Part shown: one piece after another, positions 31,700 to 41,233 of the stretch
How positions within the stretch are numbered: position 1 is the stretch's first letter
Layout of the letters: each line of letters starts with the position of its first letter
Origin: Rhizobium sp. NRK18
GTDB taxonomy: Bacteria > Pseudomonadota > Alphaproteobacteria > Rhizobiales > Rhizobiaceae
Length of the DNA: 64,000 bases
NCBI RefSeq assembly: GCF_024385575.1
Contig: NZ_JANFMV010000001.1
Location: 3,563,681-3,627,680, forward strand
Direction of reading: 5' to 3'
Program-made: the position numbers and the translations under genes
Notes under the pieces: generated by a model
Databases searched by the model: none
The model's input: only the letters and a program-made list of their open reading frames with translations
Told to the model about the DNA's origin: nothing

Positions 31700-32122
31700 A
31701 TGACGAACGCGATTGCCGCCATACTGGAAACAGCCCTCTACGCCCGTGATCTCGACGCGGCGGAGGCGTTTTATGGCGGCATCCTCGGCCTAGAGACAAT
31801 CACACGGGTGGCGGACCGGCACGTCTTCTTTCGCTGCGGCGACGGCATCCTGCTGGTCTTCAATCCGGACGAGACGGCCAAGCCCGCCGCGCCGGATCGT
31901 CTGCCGGTGCCGGCGCATGGCACGAACGGTCCGGGGCATGCCTGCTTCCGCGTTGCCGGCGACCGGATGGACGGATTGCGGGCGCATCTGGAAGAGGCCG
32001 GCGTTACAATCGAGGCCGATTTTTGCTGGCCGAACGGCGCGCGGTCGATCTACTTTCGCGATCCGGCCGGCAACAGCCTTGAATGCGCCGAACCGAAACT
32101 ATGGGGACTAGAGCAGGACTGA
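31700..32122 (+). CDS. VOC (glyoxalase) family protein in the rph-rdgB operon
   Basis: A 140-residue single-module VOC protein ([34 protein letters not shown], the last containing the usual C-terminal metal-ligand Glu). Substrate unknown. The reading frame is open upstream inside rph, but the ATG at 31700 has GGAG five bases before it and begins the domain. Its TGA overlaps the rdgB ATG (TGATG), so it is part of the rph-rdgB-hemW unit. Confidence 0.85.
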   Translation: MTNAIAAILETALYARDLDAAEAFYGGILGLETITRVADRHVFFRCGDGILLVFNPDETAKPAAPDRLPVPAHGTNGPGHACFRVAGDRMDGLRAHLEEAGVTIEADFCWPNGARSIYFRDPAGNSLECAEPKLWGLEQD

Positions 32123-32766
32123 TGCGCAAACTCGACCAGAAGACGATCGTCGTCGCCAGCCACAATGCCGGCAAGATCCGCGAAATCGAGGACCTGATCG
32201 GCCCGTTCGGCTTCAATGCCAGCTCGGCCGCCGCGCTCGACTTTCCGGTCCCCGACGAAACCGGCACGACCTTTGAGGAAAATGCCGCGATCAAGGCGCT
32301 TGCCTCGGCGAAGGCCTCCGGCCTGCCGGCGCTCTCCGATGATTCCGGCCTCGTCGTCGACGCGCTCGACGGCGCGCCGGGCGTCTACACCGCCGACTGG
32401 GCCGAAAAGCCCGACGGCAGCGGCCGCGACTTCATGATGGCGATGGAGAAGGTCGAAAAGGCGCTCGAGGACAAGGGCGCCGCCGCCGATCAGCGCACCG
32501 CCCGCTTCGTCTCCGTGCTCTGCCTTGCCTGGCCGGACGGGCATACGGAGATGTTCCGCGGCGAAGTGGACGGCGTGATCGTCTGGCCGCCGCGCGGCAG
32601 CCGCGGCTTCGGCTACGACCCGATCTTCCAGCCCGAGGGCCATGAGCGCACCTTCGGCGAGATGGAGGCCGAGGAAAAGCACGGTTGGAAGCCAGGCGAC
32701 GCTGAAGCCCTGTCGCACCGCGCCCGAGCCTTCAAGCTGTTCGTCGAAACCTGCCTGGAGGCCTGA
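32122..32766 (+). CDS. rdgB: Non-canonical purine NTP pyrophosphatase (RdgB/HAM1 family)
   Basis: A 214-residue ITPase-type enzyme that removes dITP, ITP and XTP from the nucleotide pool. Motifs: [17 protein letters not shown] at the start, [24 protein letters not shown] (metal-binding acidic pair), and [15 protein letters not shown]. The ATG at 32122 overlaps the preceding TGA, and the hemW ATG overlaps this gene's TGA, giving tight coupling in both directions. The upstream open frame to 32083 is not conserved. Confidence 0.95.
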   Translation: MRKLDQKTIVVASHNAGKIREIEDLIGPFGFNASSAAALDFPVPDETGTTFEENAAIKALASAKASGLPALSDDSGLVVDALDGAPGVYTADWAEKPDGSGRDFMMAMEKVEKALEDKGAAADQRTARFVSVLCLAWPDGHTEMFRGEVDGVIVWPPRGSRGFGYDPIFQPEGHERTFGEMEAEEKHGWKPGDAEALSHRARAFKLFVETCLEA

Positions 32767-33953
32767 TGGCATTGATAGATGCATATGCCGGACTGCTGCC
32801 CGATACCGGCGATCCGGGTTTCGGCGTCTATCTCCATTGGCCGTTCTGCGCGGCCAAATGCCCCTATTGCGACTTCAACAGCCATGTGCGCCACCAGCCG
32901 GTGGACCAGGAACGTTTCGCCGCCGCCTTTCTGAAGGAAATGGCGACCATGCGGCAGATGAGCGGTCCGCGCACCGTCACCTCCATCTTTCTTGGCGGCG
33001 GCACGCCATCGCTGATGCAGCCGAAAACGGTCGAGACCATCCTGGATGGCATTGCCCGCGAATGGCATGTGCCGGGCGGCATCGAGATCACCATGGAGGC
33101 CAATCCGTCGAGCGTCGAAGCCGAGCGCTTCCGGGGCTACCGGGCCGCCGGCGTCAATCGCGTCTCGCTCGGCGTCCAGGCGCTGAACGACACCGACCTG
33201 AAATTCCTCGGCCGGCTGCACGATGTCGCCGATGCGCTGAAGGCGATCCGGCTGGCGCGCGAAATCTTCCCGCGCATGTCGTTCGATCTCATCTATGCCC
33301 GCCCCAACCAGACGGTCAACGCCTGGGAGCAGGAGCTCAGGCAAGCGATTTCCTATGCCGTCGACCATCTGTCGCTCTACCAGCTGACGATCGAGGAAGG
33401 CACGCCCTTCTACGGGCTGCACAAGGCCGGCAAGCTGATCGTGCCGGACGGCGACCAGTCGGCCCTGCTCTATGAAGCGACCCAGGCGATCACCGCCGAC
33501 GAGGGGCTGCCGGCCTACGAGGTTTCCAACCATGCAAGGCCGGGCGCCGAAAGCCGCCACAACCTCACCTACTGGCGCTACGGCGACTATGCCGGCATCG
33601 GCCCCGGGGCGCATGGCCGCCTCAAGACCGGCAGCCGCAAGACCGCGACCAGCACGGAGCGCAATCCGGAAGCCTGGCTGCAACTCGTCGAGACGCAGGG
33701 CCACGGCATGATCGACCAGGAGCTTCTCGGATACGAGGAGCAGGCCGACGAATTGCTGCTGATGGGCCTGCGCCTGCGCGAAGGTGTCGATCTCGCCCGC
33801 TGGCAGATGCTGTCGGGCCGCGATCCCGATCCGAAGCGCGAGGCCACGCTCCTCGAGCACGGCTTCATCGAGCGGATCGGCAATTCGCGCCTCAGATGCA
33901 CCCCTTCGGGCATGCTGGTGCTCGACGCGGTGGTGGCGGATCTCGCCTGCTGA
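32766..33953 (+). CDS. hemW: Radical SAM heme chaperone HemW (HemN-like)
   Basis: A 395-residue radical SAM protein. Cys28, Cys32 and Cys35 in FCAAKCPYCDF bind the 4Fe-4S cluster, and the GGGTPS motif binds SAM. The spacing and the HWPFCAAKCPYCDFNSH segment fit HemW, a heme-binding protein formerly annotated as coproporphyrinogen III oxidase; true HemN has an additional conserved Cys and N-terminal extension not seen here. HNLTYWRYGDYAGIGPGAH is the usual HemW C-terminal signature. It overlaps rdgB by one base. Confidence 0.92.
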   Translation: MALIDAYAGLLPDTGDPGFGVYLHWPFCAAKCPYCDFNSHVRHQPVDQERFAAAFLKEMATMRQMSGPRTVTSIFLGGGTPSLMQPKTVETILDGIAREWHVPGGIEITMEANPSSVEAERFRGYRAAGVNRVSLGVQALNDTDLKFLGRLHDVADALKAIRLAREIFPRMSFDLIYARPNQTVNAWEQELRQAISYAVDHLSLYQLTIEEGTPFYGLHKAGKLIVPDGDQSALLYEATQAITADEGLPAYEVSNHARPGAESRHNLTYWRYGDYAGIGPGAHGRLKTGSRKTATSTERNPEAWLQLVETQGHGMIDQELLGYEEQADELLLMGLRLREGVDLARWQMLSGRDPDPKREATLLEHGFIERIGNSRLRCTPSGMLVLDAVVADLAC

Positions 33954-33971
33954 CGCGAAAGGAAGAGGCCG

Positions 33972-35423
33972 ATGCCGGAACAGGATCCCTCGCATAGCGC
34001 CGCGCACCAGAGCGTCCCGCCTGCGACGGACAGGCTTACCGCCGTGCTCACCCTCCAGAAGCGCGCGCATCAAGCAGACATGTATCCCGCGCTTCAAACG
34101 CGGCGTGATCGCCTGGACAGACTTGACCGCATGCTGGCAGAGCACGGCGAGCGCTTCAGCCGTGCCATCGACGCCGATTTTGGCGGGCGGTCCGGAATTG
34201 TCAGCTCGTTGACGGAAATCGTCACCAGCCGGGCTGCGATCCGCCACGCGAAGCGCCACCTGAAGGCCTGGATGAAGCCGCGCAAGGCATCCGTCAGCTG
34301 GACGTCTCGGCCGAGCAGGGCCTTTATCCTGACCCAACCGCTCGGCGCCGTCGGCATCATCGGTCCCTGGAACTACCCTTTGCTGCTGCTCCTCGGCCCG
34401 CTTGCAGGCGCGTTGGCTGCCGGCAACAGGGCGATGCTGAAGCCCTCCGAGCTCACTCCGGCCTTTGCCGAGGTGCTGAAGGCTGCCGTCGCGGCCACGT
34501 TCAGCGAAGGCGAGGTCGCGGTTATCACCGGCGACGTGTCGGTCGCGCAGGCCTTTGCCGCGCTGCCGTTCGATCATCTCGTCTTTACCGGCTCCACGGC
34601 GGTCGGACGCAAGGTGGCAGAAGCCGCCGCGCGCAACCTGACGCCGGTTACTCTCGAACTCGGAGGCAAATCCCCGGCCATCGTCGACCGCTCCGCCAAC
34701 CTCGAACTGGCAGCAGAGCGGATCGCCTGGGGCAAGCTGATCAATTCCGGGCAGACCTGCGTGGCACCCGACTACGCGCTGGTCCAACGCGACGTGCTCG
34801 CCGATTTCCTGCAGCTCTTCAAGGCGGAAGTCGCCAGGCAATATCGGACATTCGAGGGCAATCCGGATTATACCAGCATCATCAACGATCGGCATTTCGA
34901 CCGGCTGAACGGACTTCTCGAGGACGCCCGCGCCATCGGCGGAGAGGTCGAAGTCCTGGGAGACGCACCGTCCCGGGAGCAACGCATATTTCCGCCGGCG
35001 ATAATCGCCAATGCGAAGCCCGGCATGGCTGTCATGCAGGAGGAGATTTTCGGCCCGATCCTGCCCGTCATTGCCTATGATACCGCCGACGATGCCATCG
35101 CTCTGGTCAATGCCGGCGACAGGCCCCTGTCGCTCTACTGGTTTGGAACGGACAAGGCGGTCGAGGAGCGTATCCTCAAGCACACGCTTGCAGGCGGCGT
35201 CACCATCAACGGCACGATCCTGCATCTGGCGCAGGACGGACTGCCCTTCGGAGGGGTCGGCGCATCTGGAAACGGCCATTATCACGGCGAGTACGGGTTC
35301 AGGGCGCTGTCGAAGGAAAAACCCGTCTTCCGGCAATCCCGTTTGTCGGCAATGCCGCTGCTCTATCCGCCCTACGGCCGCCTCGCCCGCCTCATCATCC
35401 GCCTGCTCAACCGCCTTGCCTGA
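33972..35423 (+). CDS. Aldehyde dehydrogenase, coniferyl-aldehyde dehydrogenase-like
   Basis: A 483-residue NAD(P)-dependent aldehyde dehydrogenase. The general base Glu is in TLELGGKSP and the catalytic Cys in NSGQTCVAPDY; the cofactor-binding FTGSTAVGRKV and PWNYP segments are present. The CVAPDY context and the hydrophobic C-terminus (LLYPPYGRLARLIIRLLNRL), which may associate with membrane, resemble coniferyl aldehyde and long-chain fatty aldehyde dehydrogenases. Substrate is not certain. It begins 18 bases after hemW, so it may be co-transcribed, though the function is unrelated. Confidence 0.88.
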   Translation: MPEQDPSHSAAHQSVPPATDRLTAVLTLQKRAHQADMYPALQTRRDRLDRLDRMLAEHGERFSRAIDADFGGRSGIVSSLTEIVTSRAAIRHAKRHLKAWMKPRKASVSWTSRPSRAFILTQPLGAVGIIGPWNYPLLLLLGPLAGALAAGNRAMLKPSELTPAFAEVLKAAVAATFSEGEVAVITGDVSVAQAFAALPFDHLVFTGSTAVGRKVAEAAARNLTPVTLELGGKSPAIVDRSANLELAAERIAWGKLINSGQTCVAPDYALVQRDVLADFLQLFKAEVARQYRTFEGNPDYTSIINDRHFDRLNGLLEDARAIGGEVEVLGDAPSREQRIFPPAIIANAKPGMAVMQEEIFGPILPVIAYDTADDAIALVNAGDRPLSLYWFGTDKAVEERILKHTLAGGVTINGTILHLAQDGLPFGGVGASGNGHYHGEYGFRALSKEKPVFRQSRLSAMPLLYPPYGRLARLIIRLLNRLA

Positions 35424-35482
35424 CGCCTAACGCCTTGACGGGGACACCGGTACGGCCTTCCCAATGCCATGAGGGACCGCCC

Positions 35483-36076
35483 TCAAGCCTTCACCGCCGT
35501 CACATGCAGCCACTCGGTCGGCAGGCCGTCATAGCCGCCGCCCGCTCTGGCATCGACCTCGATGGCGCCGAGGCCGACTGCCTCATAGGTGCTTTGCAGA
35601 TATTCCACCGACGGATTGTTGTAGTATCGGCCGAAGCGGTCGATCGTCTCGTCCGCCGCCGTCTTGTAGCTCGCGTAGAACAGGCCGCCGGCCTTCAGCG
35701 CCCGCGCGATGCGGCCGATGACATCCGGCAGTCCAGTCCGCGGCACGTGCAGTAGGCAAGCGTTCGCCCAGACCGCGTCGAAACAGGCGACATCCGAAAG
35801 AGCGTCGAACGGCAACACGCCCACCGCAACACCCAGCCGCCTCTCGGCTTCGGCGGCCATTTCTGCCGTGCCGTCGGTTGGCCTTACGTCGATCCCGCGC
35901 GCCAGCATGTGGGCGCTGTCATGGCCTGCGCCGCAGCCGAGTTCGAGCACGCGGGCGCCTTCCGGCAGGCGGTCGATGAAGGCATCCAGACGCCCAAAGT
36001 CGCGCCGTTCCGTATCCGCGGCGTACCGGGCGGCATTCTGTGCGTAGAAGCGGTCGGTTGAATGATCGTCGGTCAT
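35483..36076 (-). CDS. Class I SAM-dependent methyltransferase (small, Tehb/UbiG-like fold)
   Basis: A 197-residue protein with the SAM-binding glycine motif RVLELGCGAGHDSAHML, an acidic residue after beta-2 (IDVRPTDGTAEM) and FDAVWANACLLHVPR as motif II. This is the Methyltransf_11/25 type. Acceptor unknown. ATG 36076 (MTDDHSTDRFYAQNA) is preferred because AAGG lies six bases upstream; the frame is open to 36172. It converges on the aldehyde dehydrogenase. Confidence 0.8.
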   Translation of the reverse strand: MTDDHSTDRFYAQNAARYAADTERRDFGRLDAFIDRLPEGARVLELGCGAGHDSAHMLARGIDVRPTDGTAEMAAEAERRLGVAVGVLPFDALSDVACFDAVWANACLLHVPRTGLPDVIGRIARALKAGGLFYASYKTAADETIDRFGRYYNNPSVEYLQSTYEAVGLGAIEVDARAGGGYDGLPTEWLHVTAVKA

Positions 36077-36241
36077 CACGCCTTCAATCATATAGAAGCA
36101 GTAGCGTCCACAAATCTTGTAGGGCAAGGACAATGTTTGCGAAAGCCGAGCGCTCTGTCCTTCAGACGACACGAAGGTTGCCCAAGATGATGTCGCGGAT
36201 ATAGGATAATCAATGTCCAGGTGAGCGTTGATGGTGGTCTG

Positions 36242-36556
36242 ATGAATAGCCCTTTGAACATCCAGCTCAGCGAACTACGAAAGATCGGGTGGGATGATTG
36301 GGATCCAATCGGTATCCGCAGTGTTGAATCGGCAGACTGGAAGACCTGCGCGGCCGACGAATACGATTCCTACCTCCTCCATGTCGTTCATCTCCTGCGT
36401 CAGGGAGGCCAACCGAAGGACGCAATTTCATATCTCGACCGAGTCGTAACGGAGCACATGGGGCTCGGGCGTCTGACCGATGAGCGGCACCAGGCGTCAG
36501 TGAAGTGTGTTCAAGCGATTTCGGATTATCTCAAGGCGCTCAGCGCGAAAAAATGA
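36242..36556 (+). CDS. Small hypothetical protein with WDPIG/DEYD motifs
   Basis: A 104-residue acidic protein. It has DDWDPIGIR near the start, DEYDSYLLHVVHLL in the middle and a helical segment ending EHMGLGR. I recall small bacterial proteins with a WDPIG...DEYD...MGL pattern and no known function. Base use is less GC-rich than in neighbouring genes and no strong ribosome-binding site is seen, so it may be a recent arrival. ATG 36242 is chosen; GTG 36221 is also open. It stands alone between two minus-strand genes. Confidence 0.6.
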   Translation: MNSPLNIQLSELRKIGWDDWDPIGIRSVESADWKTCAADEYDSYLLHVVHLLRQGGQPKDAISYLDRVVTEHMGLGRLTDERHQASVKCVQAISDYLKALSAKK

Positions 36557-36611
36557 CGCCCCGGCCCGCATAGCCAATTACCAGATTCCAGCACTTCTTG
36601 CGGTCACAACC

Positions 36612-36640
36612 AAAGAAAAAGGCCGGCGTTTCCGCCGGCC
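36612..36640 (-). terminator. Rho-independent terminator of dnaA
   Basis: On the minus strand GGCCGGC-GGAAAC-GCCGGCC is followed by TTTTTCTTTG, a 7-bp GC stem with a clear U-tract, 12 bases after the dnaA stop codon. Confidence 0.85.
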
Positions 36641-36652
36641 CTTCTGGTCCGC

Positions 36653-38170
36653 CTATTCGTTGATCAGTCGCTTCAGAAGCTCGATCTCGTGGGACAGCTT
36701 CGTGTCTTCCGAAATCAGCTCCTCGATCTTGCGCACCGCGTGCAGCACGGTGGTGTGATCGCGTCCGCCGAACCGGCGGCCGATTTCCGGGAAGGAGCGC
36801 GGCGTCAGCGTCTTCGACAGATACATGGCGATCTGGCGCGGCTTGACGATGACGCGGGTGCGGCGGTTGGAGACCAGCTCCTGGCGCGACACGTTGTAAT
36901 GACGGGCGACGATCCGCTGGATGTCCTCGATGCGCACGCGGCGCGGTTCGCCGGCGCCGACCAGATGGGCGAGCAGCTCATCGACGCGCTCGACCGAGAT
37001 GTTCGGCTCGAAGGAACGGCGGAACAGGAGCTGGTTGAACGCGCCTTCCAGTTCGCGGCCGCTCGCCGTCACCTTGCGGGCGACATGCGAAAGGATGTCG
37101 GCCGGAATGTCGATCGACGGATCTTCCTTGCGGGCGAGCTCCAGGCGGCCTTTCAGCATTTCCAGGCGCATCTCGTAATCGGGTGCTTCCATCTCGATCG
37201 CCACGCCGCCCTGCAGGCGGGAGCGAACGCGCGGGTCGAGCGATTCCAGCTCCCACGGCGCGCGGTCGGCGGCGACGACGACCTGCTTGGCGCTGTCGAG
37301 CAGCATGTTGAGGAGATGGCAGAATTCGTGCTGGATCGACTTGCCCTGCAGGAACTGCATGTCGTCGATGACGAGAAGGTCGATGTTGCGCAGCGAATCC
37401 TTGAGCGACAGCGCGTCATTGTCACGGATCGCCGAGGCGAAGCGCCACATGAAGTATTCCGCCGTCAGATAGACGACGCGGAGCTGCCGCGGGCTGGAAA
37501 TCGCCGCATTGGCGATCGCCTGCAGAAGATGCGTCTTGCCGAGCCCGACCGACGAATGGATGAACAGCGGGTTGAAGCGGACGGCACTCGCGCCGGCTTC
37601 CGCAATCGTGCGGGCGGCGGCAAGGGCGACGCGGTTCGACGCGCCTTCGATGAAGCTGTCGAAGGTATAACGGCTGTCGAGCGGCGAACCGAACAGCGGA
37701 CCTTGCGTATTGGCCGGGCGCTGCATCTGCGCCTTGAGGGCTGGCACGGCCTGGGCGATCGACTGCGGGCCGGACAGCGTTGTCTGGACCGGCGCATCGG
37801 CTCCGGCGGAGGCGGTCTCCTCGGTCGACGGCTTGGCGGCACGGGTCGCGCTGCGCACCATGATCTCGACCTTCAGGATTGCCGGCTCCTCTTCCTGCAG
37901 CAGGCTGGTGATGAGATCGAGATAGCGGTTGTTGATCCAGGATTTCAGGAAGGTGGTGGGAACGGAAAGCCTTACGACGCTCTTCGAGACCGAATGCAGC
38001 TTCAGACGCCCAAACCAGCTTGCGTAGACGTCGGAGCCGACCTGGGCCTTCAGACGTTTGCTGAAGCGGTCGAACAGCACGTTTTGATCCATGTTGGACC
38101 AGCCTCCCGCCGCAGACAGCACTTCCTCGGCATTATCGTTGGAACCGGATGATTTGATTGTAGTCAGCAC
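36653..38170 (-). CDS. dnaA: Chromosomal replication initiator protein DnaA
   Basis: A 505-residue protein starting with GTG (AAGGCGG upstream); an internal ATG ([10 protein letters not shown]) gives a shorter alternative. Domain I ([17 protein letters not shown]) is followed by a variable domain II, the AAA+ domain with Walker [12 protein letters not shown], Walker [11 protein letters not shown] and sensor residues, and domain IV with the DnaA signature [18 protein letters not shown] that reads the DnaA box. DnaA opens oriC. In rhizobia oriC is usually not beside dnaA, and no cluster of TTATCCACA boxes is seen here. It has its own terminator and a 750-base upstream region. Confidence 0.96.
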   Translation of the reverse strand: MLTTIKSSGSNDNAEEVLSAAGGWSNMDQNVLFDRFSKRLKAQVGSDVYASWFGRLKLHSVSKSVVRLSVPTTFLKSWINNRYLDLITSLLQEEEPAILKVEIMVRSATRAAKPSTEETASAGADAPVQTTLSGPQSIAQAVPALKAQMQRPANTQGPLFGSPLDSRYTFDSFIEGASNRVALAAARTIAEAGASAVRFNPLFIHSSVGLGKTHLLQAIANAAISSPRQLRVVYLTAEYFMWRFASAIRDNDALSLKDSLRNIDLLVIDDMQFLQGKSIQHEFCHLLNMLLDSAKQVVVAADRAPWELESLDPRVRSRLQGGVAIEMEAPDYEMRLEMLKGRLELARKEDPSIDIPADILSHVARKVTASGRELEGAFNQLLFRRSFEPNISVERVDELLAHLVGAGEPRRVRIEDIQRIVARHYNVSRQELVSNRRTRVIVKPRQIAMYLSKTLTPRSFPEIGRRFGGRDHTTVLHAVRKIEELISEDTKLSHEIELLKRLINE

Positions 38171-38866
38171 TTTTTTCCGCCTTTTTTATACAGGCGCCAC
38201 GTCCCGCTTCGCCGAGCAGGTCTCCGTCGCACCAGTCAGTTCTCAGTCAAGACCTGAAGTTCGCGCCCTCGCATGCGCTTGCCCGGTCACCAAAAAATCG
38301 GCCTCCTTCTTTTCTGGCGGAGCCACCCGCCTACGCTTCACACTCTCGAAAAGAGACAAAGACAGAGCGTCCGGAGACCATGCGGACTCCGAGCAAAACC
38401 CCTTCTCCTTTCGCGAAAGGCGGAACAGAAAAGCCCCGCAGCAAGTGGGTGCAGAAAATCGCTTGCCGTTGCCAGCAATTTTCATGCCTAACCTTTTGGA
38501 GTTGCCCCACCCCTTTGCTGGAAGCCATTTAGGCAAGATCGATGGCCAAGATCAACGGTGAAATTTACGCAAACTTAACGGGCGGCCATTGACTCTGAGG
38601 GCGGGGTTTAAAAGGCCGTTTTGGAGCGTTGGAGAATCGCTTTTGAATCAAGGAGATTCAGCTTCAGTGCAGGTCTGCAACACCCGAAATCGAAAAAAAA
38701 TAAAAATTCGCTTGACTCACTTTGGACGTCATCTTCCGTAGCGTGAGATCGATCCGGCCGTCATATCCTTCTGCAAGCCGTTGATTTTAATGATTTTTTA
38801 ATGTCACCGCCACGTCACAAGAATGACATATTGACGTATACGGATTTCGACGCCGGAAGAAACACG
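38171..38866. other. Long AT-richer dnaA-rpsT intergenic region
   Basis: About 700 bases without a convincing gene. Base composition is visibly lower in GC than the genes, with A/T runs around 38693-38709 and 38786-38803. A minus-strand promoter-like pair TTGATC and CTAAAT with 17-base spacing lies at 38527-38555. A plus-strand TTGACT lies at 38714 with no good -10 partner. No DnaA-box cluster is visible. The short frames here are compositionally poor and lack ribosome-binding sites. Confidence 0.5.
38527..38555 (-). promoter_or_regulatory. Candidate dnaA promoter
   Basis: On the minus strand TTGATC, 17 bases, CTAAAT. It would start transcription near 38520 and give dnaA a leader of about 350 bases. 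The -35 and spacing are good and the -10 is moderate. Confidence 0.35.
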
Positions 38867-38894
38867 AAAAGCCCGGCCGAAACGGCCAGGCTTT
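38867..38894. terminator. Rho-independent terminator of rpsT
   Basis: On the minus strand AAAGCCTGGCCG-TTT-CGGCCGGGCTTTT forms a 12-bp stem with one U-G pair, ending in a T run. It is 28 bases after the rpsT stop codon and could also stop rightward transcripts from the dnaA side, less well. Confidence 0.85.
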
Positions 38895-38921
38895 GTCGAG
38901 AGACGAAATGAAGCGTCGAAA

Positions 38922-39188
38922 TTAGGCCGAAAGGGCCTTCACGCGCTGGGCAAGACGCGACACCTTGCGGGATGCGGTGTTGCGGTGCATGACGCCCTTC
39001 GATGCGGCGCGCTGCAGTTCCGGCTGGGCGGACTGAAGGGCTGCGAGAGCGTCGGCAGCGTTGCCGGAAGCGATTGCTTCTTCAACCTTGCGGATGAAGG
39101 TGCGGACGCGAGAAACGCGGTTCTTGTTGACTGCGGTACGGCCAGCGATCTTGCGGGTCGCCTTCTTTGCCGACTTGGTATTGGCCAT
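38922..39188 (-). CDS. rpsT: 30S ribosomal protein S20
   Basis: An 88-residue basic helical protein ([20 protein letters not shown]) that binds 16S rRNA early in 30S assembly. The C-terminal half contains the usual [19 protein letters not shown]. Length matches the family. It has a strong promoter and a leader of about 115 bases with a hairpin, and its own terminator, so it is a monocistronic unit between dnaA and the mutM-ech operon. Confidence 0.97.
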   Translation of the reverse strand: MANTKSAKKATRKIAGRTAVNKNRVSRVRTFIRKVEEAIASGNAADALAALQSAQPELQRAASKGVMHRNTASRKVSRLAQRVKALSA

Positions 39189-39275
39189 GTATGCCTCTCT
39201 TCGAAATCAAACAATCCCGTCATCGCCGCGGCCAGTCTGCGGCCATTCCGTGCAACAATGCGGGAGCAAATTTAA

Positions 39276-39297
39276 GGGAAAGCCTGACGGGCTTCCC
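39276..39297 (-). other. Hairpin in the rpsT leader
   Basis: On the minus strand GGGAAGCC-CGTCA-GGC-T-TTCCC forms an 8-bp stem with one bulge, followed by TTAAATTT. It lies downstream of the predicted rpsT promoter, so it would be in the rpsT leader, although it could also be the terminator of ech. Confidence 0.45.
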
Positions 39298-39310
39298 AAA
39301 CCGTGGCGGG

Positions 39311-39339
39311 CATATAGCTGCAATCGCGCCGGACGTCAA
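39311..39339 (-). promoter_or_regulatory. Sigma-70-type promoter of rpsT
   Basis: On the minus strand TTGACG, exactly 17 bases, TATATG. This fits the alphaproteobacterial housekeeping consensus and places the transcript start near 39304, about 115 bases before the rpsT ATG. Confidence 0.65.
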
Positions 39340-39388
39340 CGCGCAAACGGGGTCCGGCGGAAAAGAATCTGCATGCCGCCACCGCTGT

Positions 39389-40162
39389 TCACCGGTTCTT
39401 GAAGTCCGGCTTGCGCTTCTCGGCAAAGGCGCCCATGCCCTCCTTCTGGTCCTCGGTCGCAAACAGCGCATAGAACAGGTTTCGCTCGTAGCGCATGCCT
39501 TCGGCGAGCGTCAGCTCGAAGGCATTAGCGACCGCTTCCTTGGCCATCATCACCGAGGGCAGCGAGAAGGAGGCGATCTTTTCGGCGGCGGCCATGGCCT
39601 CCTCGATCAGCTTTTCCGGCGCGACGACGCGGGCGACGAGGCCGCAGCTTTCCGCCTCCTTCGCGTCCATCATCCGCCCCGTGAGCACGAGATCCATCGC
39701 CTTCGCCTTGCCGACCGAGCGTACCAGGCGCTGCGTGCCGCCCATGCCGGGGATGACGCCGAGCGTGATCTCCGGCTGGCCGAACTTCGCCGTCTCGGAG
39801 GCCATGACGATGTCGCACATCATCACGAGCTCGCAGCCGCCGCCAAGCGCATAGCCGGAAACAGCAGCGATCATCGGCTTGCGGGTCGCCGCCACCTTGT
39901 CCCAGCCGGCGATGAAGCCGGACTTGTAGATGTCGGGGTATTCGAGCGGCAGCATTTCCTTGATGTCGGCGCCGGCGGCAAAGGCCTTTTCCGAGCCGGT
40001 GATCACGATCGCGCCGACCGCGTCGTCGGCGTCGAAGGCGGCCAGCGCCTCGATCATCTCGGAAAGCACCGTCGAATTCAGCGCATTCAGCGCCTGCGGC
40101 CGGTTGAGCGTGACGACGCCCACCCTGCCCTTCGTCTCCACGATCAGCGTCTCATAGGCCAT
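39389..40162 (-). CDS. Enoyl-CoA hydratase/isomerase family protein
   Basis: A 257-residue crotonase-fold enzyme. The oxyanion-hole segment [11 protein letters not shown] and the two catalytic glutamates ([11 protein letters not shown] and [20 protein letters not shown]) are both present, as in true short-chain enoyl-CoA hydratases that add water to trans-2-enoyl-CoA in beta-oxidation. The ATG at 40162 (MAYETLI) has GGGAG six bases upstream; an ATG two codons earlier touches the same GGGAG and is too close. It follows mutM by 30 bases, a pairing I recall from related rhizobia. Confidence 0.92.
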   Translation of the reverse strand: MAYETLIVETKGRVGVVTLNRPQALNALNSTVLSEMIEALAAFDADDAVGAIVITGSEKAFAAGADIKEMLPLEYPDIYKSGFIAGWDKVAATRKPMIAAVSGYALGGGCELVMMCDIVMASETAKFGQPEITLGVIPGMGGTQRLVRSVGKAKAMDLVLTGRMMDAKEAESCGLVARVVAPEKLIEEAMAAAEKIASFSLPSVMMAKEAVANAFELTLAEGMRYERNLFYALFATEDQKEGMGAFAEKRKPDFKNR

Positions 40163-40192
40163 GCTCATCTCCCTTTCATCTTGGTCTGCGCG

Positions 40193-41071
40193 CTATTTCT
40201 GGCAGCGCGGGCAATAGAATGTCGAGCGGCCCGCCTGCACGAGCCTCTGTATGGTGCCGCCACAGCCCTCGCGGCGGCAGGGCTCGCCTTCCCGGTCGTA
40301 GACGGAGAAGGAGTGCTGGAAATAGCCGAGCGAGCCGTCGGTGCGGATATGGTCGCGCAAGGTCGAGCCGCCGGCGACAATCGCGTCGGCGATGACGGCG
40401 CGGATTGCGGCTTCCAGCTCCAGGAGCTTCGCTCCCGGCCGACCGGTCTTCGTCACCAGGCTGCCGGCGGGCTTGAGCGGCGACAGGCCGGCGCGCCAGA
40501 GCGCCTCGCAGACATAGATATTGCCAAGCCCGGCGATCACCTTCTGGTCGAGGAGCGCCGATTTCAGTGGCTGCGCCTTGCCGCGGAAGCGGGCGGCGAG
40601 ATAGTCGGGGTCGAGCGCGTTGCCGGTCGGCTCCGGCCCGAGGTCGCGAAACGCGGGATAGGCCGCCTGATCGGATCGGCGCATCAGGTCCATGAAGCCG
40701 AAGCGGCGCGGGTCATTATAGATAACATGCCGGCCTGCGCCCTCGCCTTCGAGATGGAAGACGACGTGGTCGTGCTTTTCGTCCTTGCCGCGCGGATGGT
40801 GGAACTCGCCGAGTGTTGCATCGGCGACGCGAAACGAGCCGGACATGCCGAGATGGGCGACCACCGTCAGGTCGTCCTCGAGATCGATCAGAAGGTATTT
40901 GGCGCGGCGCGACAGCGAGACGATGCGTTTTCCGGCCACCTGTTCGGCAAAGGCCTCGGGAAAGGGAAAGCGCAGGTCGCTGCGGCGCAGTTCCAGCCGG
41001 CCCAGCACGGTGCCCTCCATCACGGGGGCGAGCCCGCGCCTGACGGTCTCCACTTCCGGCAATTCCGGCAT
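40193..41071 (-). CDS. mutM: Formamidopyrimidine-DNA glycosylase (Fpg/MutM)
   Basis: A 292-residue base-excision repair enzyme that removes 8-oxoguanine. The N-terminus [14 protein letters not shown] carries the catalytic Pro2 and Glu3 after removal of Met1. The helix-two-turn-helix region has [20 protein letters not shown], and the C-terminal zinc finger has four cysteines (EPCRREGCG and FYCPRCQK). All catalytic positions are intact. It diverges from ubiE and probably leads ech. Confidence 0.96.
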   Translation of the reverse strand: MPELPEVETVRRGLAPVMEGTVLGRLELRRSDLRFPFPEAFAEQVAGKRIVSLSRRAKYLLIDLEDDLTVVAHLGMSGSFRVADATLGEFHHPRGKDEKHDHVVFHLEGEGAGRHVIYNDPRRFGFMDLMRRSDQAAYPAFRDLGPEPTGNALDPDYLAARFRGKAQPLKSALLDQKVIAGLGNIYVCEALWRAGLSPLKPAGSLVTKTGRPGAKLLELEAAIRAVIADAIVAGGSTLRDHIRTDGSLGYFQHSFSVYDREGEPCRREGCGGTIQRLVQAGRSTFYCPRCQK

Positions 41072-41233
41072 CCGGTAACCCTTCGTCGAACTTCCTGTTT
41101 CAAGATTTTCCGTTTCCGGCTATAGCAGCGCGGACAGGCTGCGGCAAAGGGTGTTCTCGCCTTCGCCGACACGCCCTATATAAGGTGCGGCAAAGAGATT
41201 TCCGCATCCCGTGTTTGAAATGGAGTAAGGCTC

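Noticed and set aside
32613..35336. A 907-codon open frame antisense to rdgB, hemW and the aldehyde dehydrogenase.
   Set aside because: It crosses three genes with intact motifs on the other strand and shows the same shadow composition.
38171..38921. Replication origin beside dnaA.
   Set aside because: No cluster of DnaA boxes and, in rhizobia, oriC is normally not next to dnaA.
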